A stretch of 64,000 nt of DNA from Tetrahymena elliotti 4EA (lineage: Eukaryota > Ciliophora > Oligohymenophorea > Hymenostomatida > Tetrahymenidae): positions 62,001 to 126,000 of the forward strand of contig JH720385.1 of the NCBI GenBank assembly GCA_000231825.2. Direction: 5' to 3'. Position 1 is the stretch's first letter, and every line of letters starts with the position of its first letter. Made by a program: the position numbers and the translations under genes. Shown here one piece after another: positions 45,492 through 56,928 of the stretch. Below the pieces are notes generated by a model. The model did no database searches. It was not told the origin of the DNA and was given only the letters and a program-made list of their open reading frames with translations.

Positions 45492-48197
45492 ATGAGTAGC
45501 TACTCGATTAAGTAGAATTATAGATAGTCAATTAGTGAAACTTTAAATAGTGATGTCAGTGCAATAGCAAAATTAAGCGATTTTAAAGATTTATTGATTG
45601 GTATTGATATTTTTAACATAAAATAACATCTATTTCAATAAAATATTTTAGTAATAATATATTTTTTTGATTTAATTAGAGGCTAGAACTATTAATACAA
45701 CAGAGAAAGGACTAAAAAGCATGTCCACTTACAACAAATTGGCACTTTTAAGATAATTTTCATTCACAGCTTTAATAATCTTAGCATTTTTTGAAAGGCC
45801 AGTCTGGTGTACTGATGCTTTCAGTGTAAAAACATTTTTTTTTTGCTTTTAAAAATATTTTAAAAACCCAAAATCAACTTAATCGAAATGACCTTACAGA
45901 TACCTTTATTTATTTTATCAATTATTTGCAGGATCATTGTAGAGCGTCACCTGATGGAGTGAGGATACCTACTTCAAATATTCCATACATATAAGTTTAA
46001 TACTATTATCCTATTGAAATTGTTGTTTTGGGGTTTTTGACATATAATAGGTACTTAAAATAATCATACCTAAAAGTGAATAAATAGAAATATTGGTTTT
46101 ATACAATAATAACTATTACTGTAGTGCTAATTATAGAAGATATTATCAAAACAATTTATGATCCTTATCCTATCAACATTTCTCTATTTTTAAAGCCATT
46201 ATATTTTATTGCTTTTAAGTAAGTTTAAATTTAAGTAGATAATTCATTTTTTAAATTAACTTGCATTTTGTTAACAAAAGTCGTATTTTAAGAAGGACAA
46301 TCAAGATATATTTCAAAATCATTTAAAAAGTTCTTCCTATATTCATTATTATTGCTTTAAATATTATATTCTTTGCTCTATTGGGAAGAATTATTTTTTA
46401 TGGTAAATAAAATGTTTATAAAATTTATCTTTAACATTGAAATAAAAATTTTAAAAAAGACTAACAAAATGAAAACTACTTTGATCATTTTTTTGACTCC
46501 TGGTTCAACTTTACTGTTTTGCAAACAACAAGTAACTTTCCAGATGTCATGATGCAATTCTATAATGAGCATAGATGGGCTCCTTTAGTTTACATAACCT
46601 TTTTATTAATAAATTTAATTTTATTATTAAATACTGTGTTGGCTGTTTTCTACTCAAATTACAAAAAAGAAATGGAAGATGACACCAAAAAATTCTTTTT
46701 CAAAAATAAAGAAAAAATTCATGAATATATTGATAAATATATTGTAACAAATCCAAATAAAGCTCTCAGCAAATAGAATCAATAGCTTTTATAAAGCTTT
46801 CTGTAAATTAAAACAAAAATTTTTTAAATGAAATTAAAATTCTATTTTCAAATTTGTAGGAAATTTCATGTGAGAAATTAGAATTTCCCTGGTAGCGAAC
46901 ATTTCAAACTTTCATAAGAAATAGAATAAGAAAATTATTCTAAAATATGGCTAATAAAGATATTTAGAAGTGTTTAATGGAATGTTTTTACTGGTTCTTT
47001 GAGCTTATTTAATTTTACTATTTTGTACATTATGGTACCTTCTTTATCACAAAAAAGGGATTTAGATTTATGGGTTGGAGTGAACTTAGGAATCAATTCT
47101 ATTTACTTTTTTGAATAAATAAGTCAGCTTATAATATTTTGTAATTAGCATTTTAGAAACATTTAATCATTTTTAATACTTATTTAACTAATTTTAAAAG
47201 AAAAAAATTACATAAAAGTGAAGAAATACTATATATTTGATTTTGCTGTTTCATTGATTATTACCATTCTGTTATTTGTTTATTACTTTACTGGTGAATT
47301 TAATGTGCTGCCTTACTGCATGTATTTGATATGCACAAGATTAATTAGATTTATTTTTATATTGTTTAAATTTGACTCAATCAAAACTATCTTTCGAACT
47401 GTTTATGAGTTTGTACCTCTTTTTGTTAACTTATTTGGTGTTCTTATAATCATGTTTTTTTTCTTCTCGGCTCTAGGTATTTAAACTATTTTAACTTGAT
47501 AGATAGATTTTTATATAAGGAAATTTTTTAAACGTAGGACAGCATATTTTTGGTGGAAAAATGACTTATAATTACCAAGAATAAATAGATGCTGAATTGA
47601 ACACCGAGTATTATGTTTTGAATAACTTTAATGACTAAGCTACTTCTTTAGTCCTCCTTTTTGAGTTGCTTATTGTTAATAACTGGATGCTTAATGTAAA
47701 CTTCTTTCGATTTAAAACTTTATTTTTTATCAATAAAATGAGTGCTTGCTTTGAATGAAATATTTAACATTTTTAATAATTTTAAAAATTTTAATAATAA
47801 TAATAATAAGGTATAAGCGCATTAAATTATAATGGGAACAAAAACTGTTAGATATTTTTTCATAATATGGTATATTATTTCAGTAGTTATTTGCATGAAT
47901 ATTATGGTAGCATTCATAATTGATCATCTAGTTAACAAATTTAATGATACTGATGATAAAAATGATAAGGCTCATAATTATGTTTAGTAATAGATCAACG
48001 AGTCAAGGTATTAGAATAAAAAAAATTCTTTAAAGTTTTCAATTTTTTCTCATCAATCAGAAGAAAACATTTAAGATTTAAGAAATACCCTACCACAAAA
48101 TAACAACGATGTAAAAAAAATCAAATAAAATTAGCAAAAACACTTAATCCATTATTAAAATAAAGTTTTCAAGTTAAAGCATTTAAGACTCAGATGA
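45492..48197 (+). CDS. Two-pore channel (TPC) family cation channel
   Basis: Nine exons (45492-45600, 45680-45825, 45932-46218, 46281-46402, 46460-46802, 46860-47140, 47201-47476, 47538-47695, 47811-48197) join in phase to 702 aa. There are two homologous six-TM repeats. Repeat I begins ALIILAFFERPVWC (S1), has a basic S4 (NRILRRTIKIY), and a pore reading FNFTVLQTTSNFPDVMM. This matches the TPC filter TTA/SN-x-PDV. Repeat II has TCTRLIRFIFILFK-like S4 charges (ICTRLIRFIF) and a pore reading SLVLLFELLIVNNWML, matching the second TPC filter VNNW. The C-terminal tail is Asn/Lys-rich. TPCs are endolysosomal Na/Ca channels gated by PI(3,5)P2 or NAADP signals. The 60-nt intron 47141-47200 is 3n and TGA-free, so retention would keep the frame. 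The start is the first clear ATG (MSSYSIKQNYR); coding-like sequence extends a little upstream. Confidence 0.9.
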
Positions 48198-48416
48198 TGA
48201 TGAAAATGAAGATTGATTATGAAAGATTTATTGACTAATTAATATTTAACAAATTTTAAGTTCTCTTATTTTACAAACAACTTTATATTTATGTAATTTA
48301 ATATGAATAATTTATTTTTACAAAAATTTTCCTAAATAAATTAATTATCTAGACTTTTTATCTAAATAACCAGTAAAACATTAATTTGTTTGCAAATTTA
48401 CAAAATTATTATTAGA
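48198..48416. other. Short AT-rich intergenic gap
   Basis: Nothing recognised. Confidence 0.6.
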
Positions 48417-48911
48417 TCAATCCAAATACTAGCAATATTTTTTTTAATTAAGTTAAATTATTAAAGAATTTTATTATAATATTAGAAAACTAAAAAACCT
48501 CTTTCTTAAATAAGTTTTTATTTATAATGATAATGTTCTTTTTTTTATTATCTTTTGGATTTATCCTAATTACTATCTTTATTTAAATAAATATAACCAA
48601 AAGAGTCCAGATTCTTCACTATATAAGCCATTCTCATTTGGAGTATAAACCTCTTCCATTTAATTATATTTACTAAAATATCTTTACAATATCTCAAAAA
48701 AGATAATTTATTAAATTATTTTTCATTTTCTTCAATTTCATTATCATATCTGTTTTAGGCTTGCTCAATACTCTCAAAATCACCAGTGGAACAATACTTA
48801 TAGAAAACTGCGAAAAGTATTTCGTTTCAGGCAGATTTAGTTATTTTAGAGATTTTATTTTTAAAATTTAGTCTATTTGCTAAAATTTAAACAAATCCTT
48901 TTTAATTCCAT
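48417..48911 (-). CDS. Tentative p25-alpha/EF-hand-like protein
   Basis: A short first exon (48911-48893, MELKRI) can splice over 85 nt to exon 2 (48807-48688), which reads FFYKYCSTGDFESIEQAQ then NEIEENEKQFNKLSFLRY. This recalls the LxxIFxxYCSxGD...KF.KL...D pattern of p25-alpha/TPPP-like and related ciliate proteins. A third block (about 48652-48575) reads EVYTPNENGLYSEESGLFW. Joining exon 2 to it needs a 35-nt intron (48687-48653), short but similar to others seen here; a 70-nt intron ending at about 48618 is an alternative in another frame. The 3' end is therefore unknown; the left coordinate is only the end of one open frame. Coding character of exons 1-2 is good, the family link is weak. 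Confidence 0.4.
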
Positions 48912-49305
48912 GCCCTAATTTTGTTTATTCTTTATTTCAAAAAAATATGAATAATGAAATAAATAAATAATTTTCAAAAATTTTGTTTTAACCTAAACAA
49001 GATATAATTTTATTAGAATTTAATCACAAAAGAATATTTAATTTTTATGAACATAAATTCAATCGCTAAATTGAAATATTTGTTTAAAATTAAATTGATT
49101 TGAAGATGTTAAAAATAATTTATTTAAAGCAAATTTAGAATATTTTTTTTAAAATTAAAAAAACAAGGCTTAAAAGAAAGTATGATGAAATTTTATTGAA
49201 TGTAATTCAAATTAAAAATACAATTTTAAATATATAAAGTATAAAAGCAATGTTTTTTTTGATAGATTAGTTTCAATATAATTATAACTTTGAGAGAAAT
49301 TAGAA
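48912..49305. other. AT-rich intergenic gap
   Basis: About 390 bp between two minus-strand genes; nothing recognised. Confidence 0.6.
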
Positions 49306-52300
49306 TCAATTGATTCTATTTTTATTAATCAATTTAAGGATTTCAGAGAATTAGGATTTACTGTCTGATAATAAAACACTAGGATGATCATATTCGACAA
49401 CTTTTCCATGATCTAATACAAGTATTTTATCACTAGACAGAATTGTTTTTATTTTATGAGCAATTGTTATCATGAGACAGTTTTAGAAGTTTTCATTTAA
49501 GATTTTGGTTATATGTTCTTCCATTTTATCATCAATATGACTTGTTGGTTCATCAACAACGATAATTTTATTCTTTCTTAATATAATTCTAGCAATACTT
49601 ATGAGTTGTTTCTCACCTTCAGAAAGGTTTTCACCCAATTATTTAATCTAAATAAAAATAAAAATTATTATTTTTCTGAAAATGTAATAATAAAATAATT
49701 AATTTACTTCTGTTTCGAGTCCTTTGTTAAAAGAGGAGAATACAGAAAATCCACATTATTGATAGACTTATAAGATTTATTACTCTGAATACTTCTCATA
49801 AGGATCTAAATTTAACTTGAGAGTACCTTCATAAATGTATGCTTCTTAACTAACGACACTTATAGTATTTCTCAATTCTTGCAAAGAATATTACTTGACA
49901 CTCTTACCATTAATTATAAGATCTCCTTAGACTAAATCTACTATACCAGTGAGTGCTAGAGTGATAGAGGTTTTTCCTGCTCCAGTACGGCCTACAATAC
50001 CAATTTTTTAATTATTTTCCATCTTGAGACTGACGTTTTGTAAACAGTTAGGGAGGTTTACTCTGTACTAAAAGCTAGCATTCTTAAAGACTACTTCAGT
50101 TTATTTGCTGCTATTACTCTAAGTTGAATAACTTAACTGGATTCTTTAAGAAGGTTCGTTTGAAAAAGAACTTGAAGATTCTAAAGAGTTTGAATAATTA
50201 ATATTTTTGTCATAATCTTCTTCAACGATTCCTCTTTAAGTTAAAATTTATTAAAATATTGATTGATATTTTAATTAAAAAATTACTCTTTAAGTTTTTA
50301 GCATCTTTCATAGTTGACCATATGGGTTTCGACTTAAATATAAACTGATGCAAGAGATAAAAAGAATGCTGAAGCTGTTTATATATTTTAAGTAATAATT
50401 GTAGATGTGCTTACAGGTGTGTCTACGTCAAAGTACTATTATAAAATATATTAAAATTTATATGAAAATAATTTAAACAAATAAAAATTACCATAATAAT
50501 TCCTGTGATAATCATAGGGAATACAGAAATTAAGGAACAAACACAATCGAACCAGTTTTAAACACCATTTACAGAAATTTGGTTACTTAAATCTTAATCA
50601 ACTGCTTCCTAGTATTTCTATTTCACATAATCATAATCTACACAATTTCTCAAGAAGAATATTCCTCTAACGTATTCTTAAAGACAATTTAAGATAGGAC
50701 TTTTTGAGGTTGCCTCTGAATTTTTAATATAAATAAATGTTAAGAATAAAATTAAAAGAAAATATATTTTACCTATTCTGACTGTTTGTCTTTTGGCTTT
50801 GATGAAGTAAAAAGCTAGATAAATACCAATTAACAGATATGTAACTACAATAGGAATAACTTTAAGAGATCCTAGATAGAAGCATATAAAAACACTAACT
50901 ATAAGAAGAGCAACGTTAATCATAATAGCTTATAAGTCTTACTAGAGGAAAATATCAACTTAATAAATATCTTTTGACAATCTATTCATCATACGGCCTG
51001 TAGTGACTATATTGTAGAACTTAGTGAAAGATCCTTTCAAAAGCTTTTAGACAGTTGTGTTATGCAAAAGTCTAGAGAGTTAAATCATAGTAAAAACAAA
51101 GAATGCCTAGTAAAAGAAAACAATGAAGAGTTTAATAAACTCATACATGCAATAGAACATAATTTATTTAAACTAATCATCTTTCTCTTTTTAAGTAGGG
51201 TTTTCTACGTTCTTCATATTTGCAGTTGTCAGAGAAGAAAGAATGCTAAATGCAATCATAGCACCAAGCACTTATTTTTCATAAAAAATACAATTAATTA
51301 TTTTGAATAAATTTTAATTTTAAATAGGTTATTTAATCAAAAAAATGTTTCTTGAAAGAAGAGTTTACATAAGAAAAAGATTGAAACAAATTTAGGTCCT
51401 CCAACAGATCTGATGAATTCTACATAAACTTATTTGCTTATTGTTCCTGACTACACATCTTCAACTTGGATAAGCTTTTTTGTGTAAGATTAGCTAGATT
51501 TTTATTCTTTTTTTACACGATTGCTTTTTATGATGATTTCAGATTACTTTCTTTCCATCTCTTCTTCTTATTCTTACTATTCAGGATTATCACTACCTTT
51601 GTTAAAAACATTCTTTACTTATTGGTAAGTTCCCTGTTACACAATTTGTCCATCTTTAATCATATAAATTACATCAGCACTTTCCATTCCAATTAAGCTA
51701 CTAGAAAAAAGAATTCTTGTTTTAGATTTCAGCATTCCGTTAAAGCATTCTTTAGCAATAAAGGTTGCAACACCGATATCTAGCGCACTTAATGGATCAT
51801 CTAGGAAATATATATCAGATTCTTTATAAATAGCTCTTGCAAGGTTTATTCTTTTTCTTTAACCTCCAGATAAAGTTTCACTTTTTAAAAAATACAAAAT
51901 TAGATAAGATTTTTCATAATAATAAGATTACCCTTTTTCTGCTATATTAGTTTAATCACCATCAACAAAGTAATTAAGATCTTCTTCTAAACAACTTGCA
52001 AGAAGTGCTTATTTATACCTTAAGGCATTGTATTGTTAGCCAAACAATATATTTTCTTAGACTGTACCTTGTATGATCCAAGGTTCTTGTGTGCTTAAGC
52101 TAATGCTTCCATTTATTTCAACCATTTCTTGATAAGCTTATTGACCTCCTAGAACCTCCATTTCACCTAAAATACCCTATAAAATAGAGCTTTTACCACA
52201 ACCCAAGCTAATTTAAGAGAAAATAATTGGTAAATAATTTAATATTTTAAATAATGAATTTACTCTCCACAAAATACAACAAACTGGCCATTTTTTATTT

Positions 52301-54010
52301 TTAGGTTTAAGTTTTTGACAGTAAAGTGTTTTGCAGGTTGAGAAAGTGATAATCTCTCTTTTTTGTTGAGTTTTACAGACTTCTCTAAAGATGAAATATC
52401 AATTGAAGTTTTCCATTCAAAGTTTGCATTATTCAAAACTATAGAATGCTATTTCTTATTTGATTATCTATCAGAACATAAATCATATCCATTAAAAGAT
52501 TATATTTGCTTTCTATGAGAATACACATAGCTTTCAGATAAGAAGTGATCTATTCTCTACATGGAATTTTTTCCAACTACAATACCTTAAATAGCAGGTG
52601 GCATAGCTGAAATAAAGGTAACAACAGTCATAAATGAAGTTGATATCAATATATAATTTCCATAAGTATTAATTCCAAAAAGGAATGAAACAATTAGAAT
52701 GTAGATAATATTGATTGAGCTGCAAGCAAAATTATTCACAGTAGACAAAAAGTTAAGGTTTCTCAACTTTTAAACTTCCAAATTTCTTTTTTCCTTGATC
52801 TAAATTGATTAAAAATCAAAAAGAAATTAGCACTTTTTTGATTGATTTGATGCAATAAATAATTTAAATTAATTACTCTGTCATCAAAGAAGGATTCCAT
52901 ACCATTGTATTTAATGGTCTTAATTCCTCTAAACATTTCTTCTAAAGATCTCATTCTCAAATCTTTTTTGTGCATAAACTTAGTGTAGATAGATCCATAA
53001 AACCTTCCAAAAATAAAAGCTAATATAACATAAAGGAGAGAGCAACAAATCATGAAGAAAATTATGCTTAGGTTTTCAATACTTCTCATCACAAGAGCAA
53101 CACAAAGAATAATAAGAGGAAAAGAGAAAGAAAGTACAATAACATTTTGAATGTAATTAACCACCTTGAATTTAAAAATAAAATATATAAAAATGATTTT
53201 TAAATGAATAAAGAATACCTAAAGGATATCGACTTAAATAAAGTTAAGAATGTCTCCTATTTTGTAATACTAATTTCTCAGTATGGGATAAGAATAACAT
53301 TTTTCTAATATCTTAATACTTAAAGCTCCTGTCATTCTTACTGTAAGTAAACTCTAAAAATATTTAAAATGTATTTTATATTTATTAAAGAAAAGCAAGT
53401 ATTTATTTACATAATAAAAGTTATAGTTTGTTTTCATCAGAGATTAAAACAAAGCGCTAACCAGCTAAGCAAACACACCAGGTAATAAAGGTATGATACT
53501 CTCTCCTCTTTCATCTGAGTTAATTCCTTACAGCAATAGAGAAATAGCAAGAAAATTAATTAATACTCCTAAAAGACTAAAGAAATACAAGACACAGACA
53601 ATAACTATTTCCTCTTTATAAAAAAGTAGAAAATTGACTGATTTAATAAGCTTAAAATGTATTAATTACTTTTGAACATTCTATAGAATGTAGTTCTTAT
53701 TTTTAAAGTAATCTTTGGATCATTAATCACCTCTTCAAAGATTTTGTTGAATTGTTCATAGTTGAACTAGCTTGAATCTTTTTTACTCAAGCCGAATATG
53801 TCTTCTTGCGTAAGATCAGCCTTTTGTGATTTCTAAAATTAAGAGTTTAATGAAAGAAGTTTAATCAAAAGAATCTACTTTGAGTAAGGGATTAACCCAT
53901 GTGAAAAATATTCTTGAAAGGAAGCTAATTCTTTCTAATGGACTCTTGTTTTTAGCTTGATCTTCTCCTGATACAAGGTTTTCATCAATTTTGTTATCTG
54001 ACTAAGCCAT
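49306..54010 (-). CDS. Full-length ABCC (MRP-type) ABC transporter
   Basis: Thirteen exons join in phase to 1335 aa: 54010-53879, 53832-53670, 53637-53411, 53353-53219, 53164-52877, 52799-52264, 52207-51932, 51880-51369, 51270-50773, 50715-50492, 50435-50287, 50233-49708, 49647-49306. The order is TMD1-NBD1-TMD2-NBD2, as in MRP/CFTR-type exporters. The N-terminus has [12 protein letters not shown], an ABCC hallmark. NBD1 has Walker A GCGKSSIL, signature LSGGQ and Walker [13 protein letters not shown]; Asp replaces the catalytic Glu, and the H-loop is SSSLIG without His. NBD2 has [16 protein letters not shown], Walker [11 protein letters not shown] with Glu, and AHK with the switch His. So one ATP site is degenerate, as usual in this subfamily. 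Substrate unknown; glutathione conjugates or lipophilic anions are typical. Intron 53638-53669 is only 32 nt. No extra N-terminal TMD0 is seen. Confidence 0.95.
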
Positions 54011-56928
54011 ATATTGATTGATAGATTGATAAATGTTTGGTTATTTAATGTTTTAATTATTAATTTTTCAATTTATTTGATACAAAAATGTTATAAAAAT
54101 AAACTTATATTTTGTATTTAAAACTTGAAATCCTTTTCTGACCAGCAAAATAGTTTTTATAATATTTTAAAATACAAATTTATTTAAGATTTAATTAGAC
54201 TTTTTGAATGATTAAAAATTAAATACTTCTATCTCTATATTAATAAAACAAGCTAATGTTTTTATAAATATGTGATATTAACAAATTAATTGAAATCTGT
54301 GTAATTTATTTTAAACAACCAGAAATTAATATACAAATTTATTCTGAGATGTATATTCAGAAAAGAACCTATTTCAAATTCATATCAAACCCCTTGTAAC
54401 ACTTTATTAATTTCTGATTAATTCTTAATTAATTTTTAATTTCTAATAATCCTAATATGTTTATGATCATCAATTTAATTTCCCTTATACTTAAATATAG
54501 ATTTACCTTTGAATATTAATAATCCAATTACTAAACAGTTTTTCTCACAAATAAAATGGACAAAAAATACGATATTTTATCTAACATAAACTATTGTTTT
54601 GTACATTTTTTTTGAAAATTAATTTACAAGTTTTATACATCTAATAAAAAAATTGAAAATTAATGAAGGATCATTTTACTTTTTATGACATTTTAAATAT
54701 ATTTATGAGCTAAACTATTCCTTCAAATATGACATATAGCTATTCTTAAACATGTTAAATTTTTAGCGACTGTTGCCATTTAAAAATGACATTTTATCAC
54801 TAATTAAACTCAATTACTGTTTGAGTGAGGATCTGAAAAAATACTTTGAGCCATAACACTTGTAATAATATCTATACTTTTGACTATTTTAAAATTGTAT
54901 CCCTCGTTTTGCTAACATAGTTATTCTCAAACAAGCTAAGATTGTTTCTATCATCAATTTCTTTGTAGTTTTCTAGAGCTTTTCTCTTATATTTTTCTAG
55001 AGATTTTCTCTTATATTTTTCTAGAGATTTTCTCTCTGTATTTTATTATAAAATGAAATAAATTTATCTTTCATTTAAAACTTATATTAGATTTTATTTA
55101 TTCTTTCTTTTAAATAATAAGCACGAACAAATCTGACATATTTTTCTTTCTTTCTTTCATATTTAAAAGTAAAAAAATAAATTTGGTAATTTTTATGAAT
55201 AATTTTTTTAGTAATATTCTTAAAATTTTCCAGAATTAATTTAGAATAATTAAATTTTTAAGTTTCTACTTTAAGTAAGTTTGAACTATTCTTCTAAAAC
55301 ATGAAAACTAAGAATAAAAGATTTTAAAAAGCACAATATTTATTTTGTAATTAATTCAATTTATTTTAATTCTTTTATCACAAAATTCCCTAATCAAAAA
55401 TATTACAAATTTGTCTAAATTAGATATTTTGAATTTATTGTTGTTAATTTTAAAATAATATGAAATAGAAAAAAAATAATGAGAGCTTAATTGTTTTTAA
55501 TGATCTTTAAATACTTTTGTATTTAACTTCAAATGTATATTTAAATAAAAAATAAAGAGAAACTCTATTTTTGTAATATTTTTGAGGAAAATTTTTTTAG
55601 ATATTTACTAATACGATTTTATTAAATTTACCATTTTCTTCATTGTTTAACTAAAAATATTAATAATTTACATTATTCAAATTAGAATAAAGTTGATAAA
55701 TTAATAACATATTTAATTAACAAGGCAATAATTAATATTTGTTTAGATTACAATAAATGAAAGAGAAGATTAAATTCTAATTAAAATTTATTTCTTCTTA
55801 TTTTTTATCTTTCTAAAACAATTAATTCGAAATAATTCCAAATAAAATTTAAGTAGTGTAGTACTCCAAATTTTACATTTTTAATCACTTTTATTTTAAA
55901 AAGTTAAATTTGAAAACAGAAAAATAAATTAAAAATATATGCTAATCTAATGTATTCTTTTTATTTTAAAACGAATTTAAAGGTATTATTCATATTTATT
56001 CATTTAAATGAGATCCATATAAAATTTAAACTTCAAAATTAGTATTTTATTTTGAGTAGAAATGCTTTATATGTTCAAAGAAGATTAAGATGAAATTCAT
56101 TTTTATTTTTTGTTTTTTAGAAATCTATTTTTATCAAAATTGTAAAAAATAAATGATGCAAATTATTTCATTATGCAGTCATTAACTTGATCTTAAATAA
56201 AATTCTGATAAAAACTATTTTCCTCCTCTTATTGGTACCATGGAATATATATTATAATTTTAATAAATATTTTACAAAATTTACACAAAAAAATATTATT
56301 GATAAAAAAATTTATAAAATTGGTTTAAAAAATAATTTTTGATTTTATATCATAGCTTTCAATCATACATTTTATAAAAATAGAATTGGAAATACTTTCA
56401 GTGTATTCTTTGAATGTAGTAAGCTAAAGAATAAAAATTAATAATTTCTTAAGGTGGGAAATGATTTTTTTTAAAAGAATAAAAAATATTTTTTTTTTAT
56501 ATGAATGATGCAATTTTTTTCTTATTTTTTGCTGTTTAAATGATTAAAATATATTTTATATTTATGACTTAAATAATCTGTAAGATTAGATTATGTGGTT
56601 TCAAATATTTAATAATTTTATGAAAATTAGCTCACCTTTTTAATATTTTTAAATTAATTAATTTAAGCAAGAAAATATGTTTATGAAAAGTAACAAATTT
56701 ATTTAAGTTATTCTATCAACAATTTAATATCAAACATAGTAAAATTGCATTATTAAAAGATTATTTTGTTAAAGATAATATTAAATAAATATGTAAACTT
56801 AAATTTGCGAGTATTTTTAAGTATTTAAATATTATTTTGATTTATTTTATTTACTGTATTTTACAAATAAATTATATGAATGTCTAAAGTATTTACTAAT
56901 GATAATTCTGAAATTGATTTGATATATT
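54011..56928. other. AT-rich divergent intergenic DNA, about 2.9 kb
   Basis: No gene supported. A 24-bp tandem repeat at 54971-55039 is listed separately. Confidence 0.6.
54971..55039. repeat. 24-bp tandem repeat, about 2.9 copies
   Basis: Unit TTCTAGAGATTTTCTCTTAT plus ATTT, repeated at 54971, 54995 and 55019; copy 1 has one substitution and copy 3 diverges at its end. Each unit contains an AGAGATTTTCTCT-like inverted motif, so the array can form several small hairpins. Confidence 0.9.

Noticed and set aside
50678..53164. Short standard-code ORFs on both strands in this interval
   Set aside because: They are single exons, or antisense shadows, of the 13-exon ABCC gene.
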